Assembly: GCF_016617715.1 (NCBI RefSeq)
Contig: NZ_CP067225.1
Span: 1,922,001 to 1,986,000, forward strand
DNA: 64,000 nucleotides
From: Paracoccus sp. MC1862
Lineage (GTDB): Bacteria; Pseudomonadota; Alphaproteobacteria; Rhodobacterales; Rhodobacteraceae
Reading direction: 5' to 3'
Shown here: piece by piece, positions 19,653 to 28,776 of the stretch
Layout of the letters: each line of letters begins with the position of its first letter
Position numbering within the stretch: the stretch's first letter is position 1
The notes under the pieces: model-generated
The model's database searches: none
What the model saw: only the letters and a program-made list of their open reading frames with translations
What the model was told of the DNA's origin: nothing
Position numbers and translations under genes: made by a program

Positions 19653-21044
19653 ATGGCACAAGATTTCGACGTAGTGGTGATCGGGTCAGGCCCCGGCGGA
19701 TATGTTTGCGCGATCCGCGCAGCGCAGTTGGGCCTCAAGGTCGCCTGCGTCGAACGCGAGCATCTGGGCGGCATCTGCCTCAACTGGGGCTGCATCCCGA
19801 CCAAGGCCATGCTGCGCTCGGCCGAGGTGTTCCATCTGTTCGAGCGGGCCAAGGACTTCGGCCTGAAGGCGGGCGAGTTCGGTTATGATCTGGACGCTGT
19901 GGTTCAACGCTCGCGCGGGGTCGCCAAGCAGTTGGCGGGCGGCGTTGGGCACCTTCTGAAGAAGAACAAGGTCACAGTGGTGATGGGCGAGGCGAAGCTG
20001 ACCGCGCCCGGCAAGGTTTCGGTGAAGACCGACAAGGGCGTTGAGGAACTGGCGGCCAAGTCCATCGTGCTGGCAACTGGCGCGCGGGCGCGTGAACTGC
20101 CGGGGATGGAAGCCGACGGCGAACTCGTCTGGACCTACAAGCACGCGCTGGTGCCCAAGCGGATGCCGAAAAAGCTGCTGGTGATTGGCTCAGGCGCCAT
20201 CGGAATCGAGTTCGCCAGCTTCTTCAACACGCTCGGCGCCGACACCACCGTGGTCGAGGTCATGGACCGCGTGCTGCCCGTTGAGGATGCCGAGATCAGC
20301 GCCTTTGCGAAAAAGCAGTTCGTCAAGCAGGGCATGAAGATCATGGAGAAATCCACGGTCAGGAAGCTCGACCGCAAGGGCGGGACCGTGACCGCCCATA
20401 TCGAGGCGGGCGGCAAGACCGAGACGCATGACTTCGACACGGTGATCTCGGCCGTGGGCATCGTCGGCAATGTCGAGGGGCTGGGGCTGGAGGAACTGGG
20501 CGTCAGAATCGACCGCACCCATGTCCTGACTGACGAATACTGCCGCACGGGGGTCGAGGGCCTTTACGCCATCGGCGACGTCGCGGGCGCACCCTGGCTG
20601 GCCCACAAGGCCAGCCATGAAGGCGTGATGGTGGCGGAACTGATCGCGGGCAAGCACGTGCATCCGGTCAAGCCCTCGAACATCCCCGGCTGCACCTATT
20701 GCCAGCCGCAGGTGGCCTCGGTCGGGCTGACCGAGGCCAAGGCCAAGGAACTGGGCCACGAGGTCCGGGTCGGCCGCTTTCCCTTCATGGGCAACGGCAA
20801 GGCCATTGCCTTGGGCGAGCCCGACGGCATGGTGAAAACGGTGTTCGACGCCAAGACCGGCGAGCTTCTGGGCGCCCACATGGTCGGTGCGGAAGTAACC
20901 GAACTGATCCAGGGCTACACGGTCGGCAAGACGGCGGAACTGACCGAGGAAGACTTCATGCACACCGTCTTCCCGCATCCGACGCTAAGCGAGATGATGC
21001 ATGAATCGGTGCTGGACGCCTACGGGCGGGTGATCCATTTCTGA
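19653..21044 (+). CDS. lpdA: Dihydrolipoyl dehydrogenase (E3)
   Basis: FAD-dependent disulfide oxidoreductase that reoxidises lipoyl groups of 2-oxoacid dehydrogenase complexes and passes electrons to NAD+. The 463-residue protein shows FAD motif GSGPGGYVCAIRAAQLG (10-26), the redox-active cysteines in GGICLNWGCIPTKAML (40-55), NAD motif GSGAIGIEFASFFNTLG (181-197), second FAD motif YAIGDVAGAPWLAHKASHEG and the C-terminal catalytic HTVFPHPTLSEMMHE. A strong AGGAGG precedes the ATG. No E1 or E2 genes are adjacent, so the partner complex cannot be named from context. Confidence 0.97.
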   Translation: MAQDFDVVVIGSGPGGYVCAIRAAQLGLKVACVEREHLGGICLNWGCIPTKAMLRSAEVFHLFERAKDFGLKAGEFGYDLDAVVQRSRGVAKQLAGGVGHLLKKNKVTVVMGEAKLTAPGKVSVKTDKGVEELAAKSIVLATGARARELPGMEADGELVWTYKHALVPKRMPKKLLVIGSGAIGIEFASFFNTLGADTTVVEVMDRVLPVEDAEISAFAKKQFVKQGMKIMEKSTVRKLDRKGGTVTAHIEAGGKTETHDFDTVISAVGIVGNVEGLGLEELGVRIDRTHVLTDEYCRTGVEGLYAIGDVAGAPWLAHKASHEGVMVAELIAGKHVHPVKPSNIPGCTYCQPQVASVGLTEAKAKELGHEVRVGRFPFMGNGKAIALGEPDGMVKTVFDAKTGELLGAHMVGAEVTELIQGYTVGKTAELTEEDFMHTVFPHPTLSEMMHESVLDAYGRVIHF

Positions 21045-21304
21045 AGTTGCCCCGGGTAAGCGAAGGCGCCCCCCTGCTTGCCGCAGCATTCGCTTTCAAG
21101 GGATGTGATCCTGCGCCATCACGCGGCGCAGGCTGTCGTCGGCTCGGAGTCACGATGACGGGGAAAGATGCTGTCAGCCGATGTGTTCTGGAACACGCCC
21201 ACGATGATCCGGCAACAAGACGCATCATGCAGGCAGTTCCCATCCCCTGACGGCGATCGCATCCTGCGGCGGCAGGATCAGGTCAGCAGCCAAGGGACAT
21301 GCAG
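21045..21304. other. Intergenic region, lpdA to GH114-type gene
   Basis: 260 bp without a supported gene. It holds two short perfect hairpins: CCTGCGCC/GGCGCAGG (21110-21132, 7-nt loop) and ATCCTGC/GCAGGAT (21261-21278, 4-nt loop), the latter 27 bp before the next start codon. Neither has a T-tract. They could be an operator or transcript structure; nothing more can be said. Confidence 0.5.
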
Positions 21305-22087
21305 ATGAGGCTTCCGATCCTCGCCCTGCTGGTCAGCGCTGCGCCGCTGGCGGCAGAGCCGCTCTTGCCTCCTGCGGGAGGGGCCTATGACAGCCAGCTG
21401 AGCGGCGCCTATGCGCCGCCGCCGGGCACACGGATCGTCAGCCGCGACCGCAAGGACCCGCCCGCAACCGGGCTTTACAACATCTGTTACGTCAATGCCT
21501 TCCAGACCCAGCCGGACGAGACGGCATGGTGGCTTGCAACCCACCCCGGCCTGATCCTGCGCCGCGACGGCCTGCCCGTCGAGGATAGAAACTGGCCGGG
21601 CGAGTTGCTGCTGGACACGGGTTCGGCCAGCAAGCGCAAGGCGCTGCTGGTTGTCATGACTCCCTGGCTGCAGGGCTGCGCCGCTGCCGGGTATGACGCC
21701 ATCGAGGCTGACAATCTCGACAGCTTCTCACGGTCGGGCGGGCTGCTCACGGCGGCCGACAATCTCGATTTCGCCCGCATGTTGAATGAACGGGCGGCTG
21801 CGCTGGGCCTTGCCTCGGGGCAGAAGAACGCGGTCGAACTGGGAAGGGCGGGCCGTGCAGCGGGCTTCGGCTTTGCCATTGCCGAATCCTGCGAGGTCTT
21901 CGGGGAATGCGACAGCTATGCGGAGGTCTATGGTCCGCGTGTGCTCGAAATCGAATATACCGACACGCCCCGAGCGGCTTTCGAACGCGCTTGCCGCGAA
22001 CGGGGCCGGACCGGATCGGTCGTGCTGCGCGACCGGGAACTGGCTCCGGCAGGCGCGCCGGGCCATCATCACGAGACCTGCCGCTGA
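21305..22087 (+). CDS. Secreted endo alpha-1,4 polygalactosaminidase-like (GH114) protein
   Basis: A 260-residue exported protein. A signal peptide (LPILALLVSAAPLAAEP) is followed by a TIM-barrel domain of the GH114/TM1410 family. Key blocks: NICYVNAFQTQPDE, AGYDAIEADNLDSFSR with acidic residues at strand ends, LASGQKNAVEL and FAIAESCEVFGECDSYAEVY. GH114 enzymes cleave alpha-1,4-linked galactosamine polymers; similar proteins in bacteria may act on Pel-type or other cationic exopolysaccharides. ATG at 21305 is chosen over 21299 since AAGGG lies at a better distance. It stands alone. Activity is inferred from family only. Confidence 0.8.
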   Translation: MRLPILALLVSAAPLAAEPLLPPAGGAYDSQLSGAYAPPPGTRIVSRDRKDPPATGLYNICYVNAFQTQPDETAWWLATHPGLILRRDGLPVEDRNWPGELLLDTGSASKRKALLVVMTPWLQGCAAAGYDAIEADNLDSFSRSGGLLTAADNLDFARMLNERAAALGLASGQKNAVELGRAGRAAGFGFAIAESCEVFGECDSYAEVYGPRVLEIEYTDTPRAAFERACRERGRTGSVVLRDRELAPAGAPGHHHETCR

Positions 22088-22348
22088 ATCTTCGCTTAGG
22101 CTTCTCGGCAGCCCGTGCACGCGGACTGCCCTCGTTGCGTCGAGCGGCGGAGCGACGTGCCCTTCTTACGGCTACCGCTCGCTGTCTCGCTGCCGCCCGG
22201 ACGACACCGCCGCTGGCAGACAGGCCATCCACGCGCCGCCGCAAGAGGTCCAGCCATCCTGCAAAGGGTGCGCGGCTTTCCTCTCCAGCAATGCCGCCGA
22301 AGACCGGCGATCATGCAGCTTTCCTTCAGGCCCGGGACCGCCCCCGTC
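22088..22348. other. Intergenic region, GH114-type gene to phoB
   Basis: 261 bp between convergent genes. I see no conserved ORF, RNA gene or clear terminator with a T-tract. Several overlapping open frames run through it but none starts with a ribosome-binding site or resembles a known protein. Confidence 0.4.
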
Positions 22349-23038
22349 TCACCCCAGCGCATACCCCGTCCCGCGCACGGTCCGCACCGGGTTCGTCCCG
22401 CCGTTCGCCATCAGCGCCTTGCGCAGCCGGCCTACGTGGACGTCGATGGTGCGGCTGTCCACGTAGATGTCGCGGCCCCAGACGCGGTCCAGCAACTGCT
22501 CGCGGGTCCAGACGCGGCCAGGACGTTCCATCAGCGTGGACAGCAGGCGGAACTCGGTCGGGCCGAGGTGCAGGGGCTGACCTGCGCGGAAGACGCGGTG
22601 TTCACCGGAATCAAGCAAGATGTCCTCGAAGCTGAGGCGCTCGCCCATGGTCGTGGGGCGGGTACGGCGCAACTGGGTGCGGACGCGGGCCATCAGTTCG
22701 ACCACGGAATAAGGCTTCACCACATAGTCGTCGGCACCGGTTTCCAGGCCGCGGACGCGATCGCCCTCGTCGGAACGGGCAGACAGCATGATGATGGGGA
22801 TGTGACGGGTGCCGGGGTCGGCCTTGACGCGGCGGCAGATCTCGATCCCCGAGACATTGGGCAGCATCCAGTCCAGCACCATCAGGTCGGGCGCTTCCTC
22901 GGAGACCAGCAGCATGGCCTCGTCGCCGGTCTCGGCCTCGACCACGCGGAAGCCCTCGGATTCGAGGTTGTAGGTCAGGACCTCGCGCTGGGCGCCCTCG
23001 TCTTCGACCAGAAGGACACAGGGTTGCTGAACACTCAT
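22349..23038 (-). CDS. phoB: Phosphate regulon response regulator PhoB
   Basis: OmpR-family response regulator, 229 residues. Receiver domain: acidic pair in LVEDEGAQREVL, phospho-acceptor Asp in LMVLDWMLPNVSG (about residue 53), Lys in DDYVVKPYS (about 105). The DNA-binding winged helix ends with RTIDVHVGRLRKAL and RTVRGTGYALG. It is the last gene of pstSCAB-phoU-phoB, 33 bp after phoU. When phosphorylated it should bind Pho boxes such as that at 28376-28393 and so autoregulate the operon. The usual kinase gene phoR is not in the window. Confidence 0.97.
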   Translation of the reverse strand: MSVQQPCVLLVEDEGAQREVLTYNLESEGFRVVEAETGDEAMLLVSEEAPDLMVLDWMLPNVSGIEICRRVKADPGTRHIPIIMLSARSDEGDRVRGLETGADDYVVKPYSVVELMARVRTQLRRTRPTTMGERLSFEDILLDSGEHRVFRAGQPLHLGPTEFRLLSTLMERPGRVWTREQLLDRVWGRDIYVDSRTIDVHVGRLRKALMANGGTNPVRTVRGTGYALG

Positions 23039-23071
23039 CTCGGACTCCTTTCGCCTTGGGTGGCTTGCGCG

Positions 23072-23806
23072 TCAGCCCCACCTGCCGGGGGTGGCGGGAT
23101 CGACCGGCTCGGTTGTGACGTTGTCGCCCTTGGGGCGGGGATCCTCGGGCAGCTCGCCCGAGACGAGATACAGCACCTGCTCGGCGATCGAGGTCGCGTG
23201 GTCGCCCATGCGCTCGATGTTCTTGGCGATGAAATGCAGGTGCATGCAGGTCGTGATGTTGCGCGGGTCCTCCATCATGTGGGTCAGGAACTCGCGGAAG
23301 AGCGCGTTGTACATCTGGTCGACCTCGAGGTCGCGGGCGCGCACGTCGGCGGCCAGCGCCGCGTCGCGCTGGACATAGCTGTCCAAAGCGTCGCGCAGCA
23401 TCTCCTCGACCGTGGTGGCCATCCGGCGCAGCGACAAGCCGCTGCCGGGGATCACCGGCAGCTGCGACAGCTGATTGGTGCGCTTGGCGATGTTCTTGGC
23501 ATAGTCGCCCACCCGTTCCAGCGCGGCCGCGATCTTGATGACCGACAGCACCAGCCGCAGGTCGGTCGCGGTGGGCGCCCGCAGCGCGATCAGGCGGGCG
23601 GCGGATTCGTTGATCTGCGCCTCGAGCTGGTCGATGGCGCGGTCGCGGCGGCGGATTTCCTCGGCCAGTTCCTCGTCGCGGGTTTCCAGCGCGTGGCCGG
23701 CTTCGGAAATCGCCGCCTCGACCATGCCGCCCATGCGCATGACCTCGGCCTGGATGCTTTCCAGGTCGCGGTCGAAGGCCGAAAGGATATGCTTGTCCCT
23801 GTGCAT
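23072..23806 (-). CDS. phoU: Phosphate signalling/transport regulator PhoU
   Basis: A 244-residue all-helical peripheral protein with two PhoU repeats. Residues about 12-105 include FDRDLESIQAEVMRMGGMVE and the second repeat includes MATTVEEMLRDALDSYVQRD and HFIAKNIERMGDHATSIAEQ. The E/DxxxD metal-binding patterns are visible in ALERVGDYAKNIAKR and IERMGDHATSIAE. PhoU links the PstSCAB transporter to PhoR, repressing the Pho response in high phosphate. ATG 23806 is preferred over 23809, being better placed after AGGGGG. It lies between pstB and phoB. Confidence 0.95.
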   Translation of the reverse strand: MHRDKHILSAFDRDLESIQAEVMRMGGMVEAAISEAGHALETRDEELAEEIRRRDRAIDQLEAQINESAARLIALRAPTATDLRLVLSVIKIAAALERVGDYAKNIAKRTNQLSQLPVIPGSGLSLRRMATTVEEMLRDALDSYVQRDAALAADVRARDLEVDQMYNALFREFLTHMMEDPRNITTCMHLHFIAKNIERMGDHATSIAEQVLYLVSGELPEDPRPKGDNVTTEPVDPATPGRWG

Positions 23807-23818
23807 CATGCCCCCTTC

Positions 23819-24622
23819 TCAGCCGATCCGGCCGCTGATGTAGCTTTCCGTCCGCGGATCGCGCGGGCGGGTGAAGATGTCGTCGGTGTCGGCGTATTCG
23901 ACCAGGTTCCCCAGGTGGAAGAACGCCGTCTTCTGGCTGACGCGGGCGGCCTGCTGCATCGAGTGGGTGACGATCACCACCGAGAAGGTCGCGCGCAGCT
24001 CGTCGATCAGTTCCTCGACCTGCGCCGTGGCGATGGGGTCCAGCGCCGAGCAGGGCTCGTCCATCAGCAGCACCTCGGGGGCGGTAGCGACGGCGCGGGC
24101 GATGCACAACCGCTGCTGCTGACCGCCCGAGAGGCCGGTTCCGCCTTCCTGCAGGCGGTCCTTGACCTCGTTCCACAGGGCGGCGCCGCGCAGGGCCTTT
24201 TCAACGATCTCGTCCAGTTCGGCCCGGTTGCGGGCCAGCCCGTGGATGCGGGGGCCGTAGGCCACGTTGTCATAGATCGACTTGGGGAAGGGGTTCGGCT
24301 TCTGGAACACCATGCCGACGCGGGCGCGGAGCTGGACCGGGTCCACGCGGCGGTCATAGATGTCCTCGCCGTCCAGCAGCATCCGGCCCTCGACGCGCGC
24401 CACGCTGATCGTGTCGTTCATCCGGTTCAGGCAGCGCAGGAAGGTGGACTTGCCGCAGCCCGAAGGGCCGATGAAGGCCGTCACCGTCTTGTCCAGCAGG
24501 TCGACGCTGACGTCCTTGATGGCGTGCTTGTCGCCATAGAAGACCTGCACGTCCTTGCACTGGAACTTGATCTCCCGCGCGTCGATGTCCACCGTTCGCT
24601 CCGCCAATCGCATGTCGTTCAT
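23819..24622 (-). CDS. pstB: Phosphate ABC transporter ATP-binding protein PstB
   Basis: ATPase of the high-affinity phosphate importer, 267 residues. Walker [10 protein letters not shown] near residue 52, Q-loop [18 protein letters not shown] near 103, ABC signature [14 protein letters not shown] near 165 and Walker [14 protein letters not shown] near 184, with the switch His in [13 protein letters not shown]. It contains the family block [12 protein letters not shown]. The gene is 23 bp from pstA and 12 bp from phoU. All motifs are intact. Confidence 0.98.
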   Translation of the reverse strand: MNDMRLAERTVDIDAREIKFQCKDVQVFYGDKHAIKDVSVDLLDKTVTAFIGPSGCGKSTFLRCLNRMNDTISVARVEGRMLLDGEDIYDRRVDPVQLRARVGMVFQKPNPFPKSIYDNVAYGPRIHGLARNRAELDEIVEKALRGAALWNEVKDRLQEGGTGLSGGQQQRLCIARAVATAPEVLLMDEPCSALDPIATAQVEELIDELRATFSVVIVTHSMQQAARVSQKTAFFHLGNLVEYADTDDIFTRPRDPRTESYISGRIG

Positions 24623-24645
24623 GATGTGGTCCTTTGTTCCGGGAC

Positions 24646-26013
24646 TTACCAGCGGCGCTCGAACTTGCGGCGCAGGGTGATGGCCAGAAGGTTCATCGCC
24701 AGCAGGAAGACCAGCAGCACGATGATCGCGCCCGAAGCCCGTTCGAAGAAGGCGGGGTCCGCGCGCTGGGTCCAGTTGAAGACCTGCACCGGCAGGGCCG
24801 AGGCGGGCTCGAAGAAGCCTTCCGGCGGGGCAGAGGGGTAGGTGGTGACAAAGGCCACCATGCCGATCAGCAGCAAGGGCGCGGTTTCGCCCAGCGCCTG
24901 CGCCAGCCCGAGGATGGTGCCGGTCAGGATGCCCGGCATTGCCAGCGGCAGGACATGGTGGAACATCGTCTGCATCCGCGAGGCCCCGACCCCCAGCGCC
25001 GCGTCCCGGATGGAGGGCGGCACCGCCTTCAACGCCGCGCGGGTCGAGATGATGATCGTGGGCAGCGTCATCAGCGTCAGCACCAGCCCGCCGACGATGG
25101 GCGCCGAACGCGGCAGGCCCATGAAGTTGATGAAGGCCGCAAGGCCGAGGATGCCGAAGACGATCGAGGGCACCGCGGCGAGATTCGAGATGTTGACCTC
25201 GATCGCGTCGGTGAGCCGGTTCTTCGGCGCGAACTCTTCCAGATAGATCGAGGCCGCGACGCCGATGGGCAGCGCCAGCACCAGCACGATCAGCATCATG
25301 TAGAACGATCCCAGGATCGCGACGCCCAGGCCCGCGGCCTCGGGCCGGTTGTCCGAACTGTCGGTCGAGGTGATGAAGTCCCAGTTGAACTGCGTGCGCA
25401 GATCGCCCCGCTCCTGCAGCCCCATGGCGAGGTCATATTGCGCGACCGAAGTCTTGGCGTCGATGGCGGCGGATTCGCGGGTGACGCGGCCCTTGAACAT
25501 CCCGTCCACGCGGGACGAGGTCATGGCAGGCACCTCGACCACGCTGCCGACCAGATCGGGGTTCGCCAGCACCGCGTCACGCAGATCGGCGCGCGCCTGC
25601 GACGAGAAGAAGCTGGAAAGGTCGCGGTCGCCCAGCCCCTCGACCTCGATGCCGTTCTGCTCGACATAGGCGGCAAGCGAGTTTTCCAGCAGCTTGCCGT
25701 AGCCCATCGTCAGGACCTTCTGCATCTCGGCCGGATCGCGGTTGCCGGCCGGATCGACCACTTCGGCCTCGATGGCGACGGGGATGCGGGCATAGGTCTG
25801 GAAGAAGGCGCTGCTGCCGTCGCGGAAGATTGTGAACAGCAGGAACATCAGCGCGGCCATGGCGATCGCGATGGCGATCACGCCATAGGCGCGGAACCGC
25901 CTTTCCGCTGCGTTGCGGCGTTTTGTGCGTGCGTCCTCGACCAGCAGCGACTTGCGGGCGGGCGCGGCAGGCGGGCTCACCGGCCGGGGCGGCTGCGAGG
26001 CGGCGTCGGTCAT
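24646..26013 (-). CDS. pstA: Phosphate ABC transporter permease PstA with DUF3333 N-terminal extension
   Basis: Inner-membrane permease, 455 residues. After a cytoplasmic leader rich in Pro and Ala, TM1 ([20 protein letters not shown], about 43-62) is followed by a roughly 170-residue periplasmic region (DUF3333 type) and then the permease core with five or more segments. The coupling motif is [26 protein letters not shown], split over two helices near residue 360. E. coli PstA is about 296 residues; the extra length is the insertion. Its ATG overlaps the pstC stop by 4 bp (26010-26013). Confidence 0.95.
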   Translation of the reverse strand: MTDAASQPPRPVSPPAAPARKSLLVEDARTKRRNAAERRFRAYGVIAIAIAMAALMFLLFTIFRDGSSAFFQTYARIPVAIEAEVVDPAGNRDPAEMQKVLTMGYGKLLENSLAAYVEQNGIEVEGLGDRDLSSFFSSQARADLRDAVLANPDLVGSVVEVPAMTSSRVDGMFKGRVTRESAAIDAKTSVAQYDLAMGLQERGDLRTQFNWDFITSTDSSDNRPEAAGLGVAILGSFYMMLIVLVLALPIGVAASIYLEEFAPKNRLTDAIEVNISNLAAVPSIVFGILGLAAFINFMGLPRSAPIVGGLVLTLMTLPTIIISTRAALKAVPPSIRDAALGVGASRMQTMFHHVLPLAMPGILTGTILGLAQALGETAPLLLIGMVAFVTTYPSAPPEGFFEPASALPVQVFNWTQRADPAFFERASGAIIVLLVFLLAMNLLAITLRRKFERRW

Positions 26014-27191
26014 TCGTACTGCTCCCGGTATTTCCGCACGATGTAGAGGGCGAGCACATTCAGCCCCAGCGTCATGACGAACAGCGTCAGGCCAAGGGCA
26101 AAGGCCACCAGCGTCTCGGGGCTGGCAAAATCGTTGTCGCCGGTCAGCTGGCCCACGATCTTGACGGTGATGGTGGTCATCGCCTCGAAGGGGTTGAGGT
26201 CCATCCGGGCCATCGCGCCCGCGCCGAGGACGACGATCATCGTCTCGCCGATGGCGCGGGACGCGGCCAGCAGCACCGCGCCGACGATGCCCGGCAGGGC
26301 GGCGGGGACCACCACCTGGCGGATGGTTTCGGAGGGTGTCGAGCCCAGCGCCAATGACCCGTCCCGCAGCGACTGCGGCACGGCGTTGATGATGTCGTCG
26401 GACAGTGAACTGACGAAGGGGATCAGCATCATCCCCATCACCAGCCCCGCCGTCATCACCGATGAGCCGCTGTTGCCCAGCCCCAGCGGCTGCGCGATCC
26501 AGTCCCGCAGCAGGGGGCCGACCGTGACCAGCGCGAAAAGGCCGTAGACGATGGTGGGGATGCCGGCCAGCACCTCGATGGCGGGCTTCACGACGGACCG
26601 GACGCGGGGCGTCGCGTATTCCGACATGTAGATGGCCGCATAAAGGCCGATCGGCACCGCGACCAGCAGGGCGATGAACGAAATGTAGAGCGTGCCCCAC
26701 AGCAGCGGCAGCATCCCCAGCCGGGACCCGCCGCCGAAGCTGGGCGTCCATTCCGTGCCGAAGAAAAAGTCCTGCCAGGGATACATCTGGAAGAAGCGCG
26801 CCGATTCGAAGACCAGCGACAGCACGATCCCGACGGTTGTCGCGATGGCGATCAGCGAGCAGACGATCAGGATGCCGCGGACGATCCGTTCGACCGCGTC
26901 GCGGGCACGGAACTCGGGCGCGACCCGCGACAGCGAAAAGGCAAGCCCTGCGAGGGCAAGGGCCAGTGCGGCCCACATCAGCCAGCCCGGCCCCTCGAGG
27001 AAGCGCGCCACCGCCAGCAGCAGCAGGGCGGGAATCGCGGTGAACAGCACGACGTTCCAGCCGTGATAGGTGGGGCGCGAATGCAGCACGCGGGTGTTGC
27101 CTTCGACCATACGGATCGAGCGGCTTCGTCCCAGCAGGAAGCCTGCTGTGGCTAGGGCAAGGACGGCGATCATTATCCAGAAGGGCGGCAT
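26010..27191 (-). CDS. pstC: Phosphate ABC transporter permease PstC
   Basis: Inner-membrane permease, 393 residues. Two hydrophobic helices near the N-terminus (residues 5-20 and 46-60, with another at 70-88) precede the ABC permease core beginning IVRGILIVCSLIAIATTVGI. Family motifs are GTLYISFIALLVAVPIGLYAAIY split over one segment and DGSLALGSTPSETIRQVVVPAALPGI, the ATPase-coupling loop. The N-terminal extension relative to E. coli PstC is usual in alphaproteobacteria. It is 98 bp downstream of pstS, across a strong hairpin that may set the excess of PstS over the permease. Confidence 0.95.
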   Translation of the reverse strand: MPPFWIMIAVLALATAGFLLGRSRSIRMVEGNTRVLHSRPTYHGWNVVLFTAIPALLLLAVARFLEGPGWLMWAALALALAGLAFSLSRVAPEFRARDAVERIVRGILIVCSLIAIATTVGIVLSLVFESARFFQMYPWQDFFFGTEWTPSFGGGSRLGMLPLLWGTLYISFIALLVAVPIGLYAAIYMSEYATPRVRSVVKPAIEVLAGIPTIVYGLFALVTVGPLLRDWIAQPLGLGNSGSSVMTAGLVMGMMLIPFVSSLSDDIINAVPQSLRDGSLALGSTPSETIRQVVVPAALPGIVGAVLLAASRAIGETMIVVLGAGAMARMDLNPFEAMTTITVKIVGQLTGDNDFASPETLVAFALGLTLFVMTLGLNVLALYIVRKYREQYE

Positions 27192-27246
27192 CGGACCTCG
27201 GGCTCGCGGCGGAAAACCGGCTGGGCAGCCGTGATGATCGTGAAGG

Positions 27247-27270
27247 GGGCGGGCCGTCGGCGGCCCGCCC
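27247..27270. terminator. Intercistronic GC hairpin between pstS and pstC
   Basis: GGGCGGGCCG, loop TCGG, CGGCCCGCCC form a perfect 10-bp stem in the 98-bp pstS-pstC gap, with no T-tract on the minus strand. It is best read as a partial terminator or 3'-end stabiliser that keeps pstS mRNA abundant relative to pstCAB. That role is inferred from position and from similar hairpins after other binding-protein genes. Confidence 0.65.
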
Positions 27271-27289
27271 GTGCAGCGTCAGGCGGGGC

Positions 27290-28321
27290 TCAGTTGGCGC
27301 CCATCACCGTTTCACCGGCGACGGCCTGCTGGACGGTGGCCAGTTCCGGGTCTGGCACCAGACCGTATTCGGACAACGGGCCGCCGGGACCGGCGATGGC
27401 GTCCGAGACGAAGAACTCGGCGTATTCCTTCAGGCCGGGGATCACGCCGATGTGGGCCTTCTTGACGTAGAAGAACAGCGGGCGCGACACCGGGTATTCG
27501 CCCGAGGCGACGGTTTCGACCGAAGGCGAGACGCCGTTGATGGTGGCGACCTTCAGCTTGTCGGTGTTGTTCTCGTAAAAGGACAGGCCGAAGATGCCGA
27601 TGCCGTTGGGGTTGCTGCCGATGCGGGCCAGCGTTTCGGTGTAGTCGCCGTCGATGTCGACCGAGCGGCCATCGGTGCGCAGCGTGACGCAGGCCTCCTC
27701 GGCGGTGTCCTCGTCGGACATGGCGGTCATCGCTTCCAACGCGCCAGATTCCTCGCAGCCGGCGGCCATGACCTTCTCTTCGAACACTTCACGGGTGCCG
27801 TGCTTGGTGCCGGGGACGTAGACGGTGATTTCCTGCGTGGGCAGGCCTGGGTTCACGTCGGCCCAGGTGGTGGCGGGGTTGGCCGCCATCTGGCCGTCGA
27901 CGACGACCTGGGCGGCCAGCGCCTTGTAGACATCGGCGGGCGTCAGCACGAAATCCGGGCCGCTGATCGACGAGGCGAAGACGATGCCGTCATAGCCGAA
28001 CTGCACTTCCATGATGTCGGTGACGCCGTTTGCCTGGCACTCGGCCAGTTCGGCCTCGCGGATCGGGCGCGAGGCATTGGCGATGTCCAGCGTGTTCTCG
28101 CCCACACCGGCGCAGAACTGCTTGAGACCGGCGCCGGTGCCGCCACCTTCGACGACGGGGGCGGTGAAATCCATGTTCTCGGCGAAGGCTTCAGCCACGA
28201 TCGTCGAATAGGGCAGGACGGTGGACGAACCCGCGACCTGGATCTGGTCGCGTGCGGCGGCCGCCGTGGCCGAGACAGCCAGGATTGCGAGGGCCGAGGC
28301 AGAGAATTTCATGGTGTTCAT
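27290..28321 (-). CDS. pstS: Phosphate-binding periplasmic protein PstS
   Basis: Solute-binding protein of the Pst importer, 343 residues. A signal peptide (KFSASALAILAVSATAAAA) is followed by the phosphate-binding strand VAGSSTVLPYSTIVAEAF, GGGTGAGLKQFC near residue 60, and NASRPIREAE, which supply the Ser/Thr/Arg/Asp ligands of the family. ATG 28321 has GGAG eight nt upstream; 28312 is a less favoured alternative. It is first in pstSCAB-phoU-phoB and is preceded by a Pho box. Length and motifs fit the PstS family closest to the Rhodobacterales type. Confidence 0.97.
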   Translation of the reverse strand: MNTMKFSASALAILAVSATAAAARDQIQVAGSSTVLPYSTIVAEAFAENMDFTAPVVEGGGTGAGLKQFCAGVGENTLDIANASRPIREAELAECQANGVTDIMEVQFGYDGIVFASSISGPDFVLTPADVYKALAAQVVVDGQMAANPATTWADVNPGLPTQEITVYVPGTKHGTREVFEEKVMAAGCEESGALEAMTAMSDEDTAEEACVTLRTDGRSVDIDGDYTETLARIGSNPNGIGIFGLSFYENNTDKLKVATINGVSPSVETVASGEYPVSRPLFFYVKKAHIGVIPGLKEYAEFFVSDAIAGPGGPLSEYGLVPDPELATVQQAVAGETVMGAN

Positions 28322-28375
28322 TGGCAGCTCCTGCGGTGTGGGCCATGAAGGCCTGCAACCGGTTAGACCCCTTGC

Positions 28376-28393
28376 ATGTCAGTCATGTGACAG
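28376..28393 (-). promoter_or_regulatory. Pho box upstream of pstS
   Basis: Read on the minus strand, CTGTCAC, ATGA, CTGACAT gives two 7-bp direct repeats separated by 4 bp, close to the PhoB consensus of two CTGTCAT units. It lies 55 bp upstream of the pstS start, an appropriate position for PhoB activation of the whole operon including phoB itself. Confidence 0.8.
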
Positions 28394-28469
28394 AAATACG
28401 GCATCGGCGTGAAGTGCCTATGCGCCAGACGCATGACGGACGTGATCAGGCGCTGCCCCCGATTCGCCG

Positions 28470-28502
28470 AAAACGAAAGGGACCGGCGCTTCCGCCGATC
28501 CC
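28470..28502 (-). terminator. Intrinsic terminator of the DUF465 gene
   Basis: GGGATCGGCG, loop GAAG, CGCCGGTCCC on the minus strand form a 10-bp stem with one mismatch, followed by TTTCGTTTT. It begins 44 bp after the DUF465 stop and isolates the gene from the pstS promoter region. Confidence 0.8.
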
Positions 28503-28545
28503 GAAACATGCCGGTCAAGCGGCCCGATGGTGGCCGGTCGCGGCG

Positions 28546-28710
28546 TCACTGGGTAAGACGCTCGATCTCCTCCTTCAACCGCAGTTTCTCTTTCTTCATG
28601 GTCGAGATGCTGAGGTCGTCCGTCCCCGGCGCCCGCTGGGCGCGTTCGACTTCGTCCGAGAGAACCTGGTGTTTCCTGCGCAGTTCCGCGACATGCGACT
28701 GAACCGACAT
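28546..28710 (-). CDS. DUF465/YdcH family small protein
   Basis: A 54-residue, highly charged helical protein. SHVAELRRKHQVLSDEVERA, then ISTMKKEKLRLKEEIERL, match the YdcH/DUF465 family, predicted to form an antiparallel helical hairpin. Function is unknown. ATG 28710 is chosen because GGAG lies eight nt upstream (AAGGAGTAAAAGA); the longer frame to 28752 lacks this. It has its own terminator and a 66-bp gap to the methyltransferase gene upstream. Confidence 0.88.
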   Translation of the reverse strand: MSVQSHVAELRRKHQVLSDEVERAQRAPGTDDLSISTMKKEKLRLKEEIERLTQ

Positions 28711-28776
28711 TCTTTTACTCCTTCTCTGGGGTCGAGAAGGGCAGTGCAGCACGATTCGCCCGCACTGTCACGCCGC

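Noticed and set aside
22115..24841. Long plus-strand open frame of about 900 codons
   Set aside because: Antisense to phoB, phoU and pstB, which have full motif sets. High GC leaves the opposite strand free of stops. Translation has no recognisable domain.
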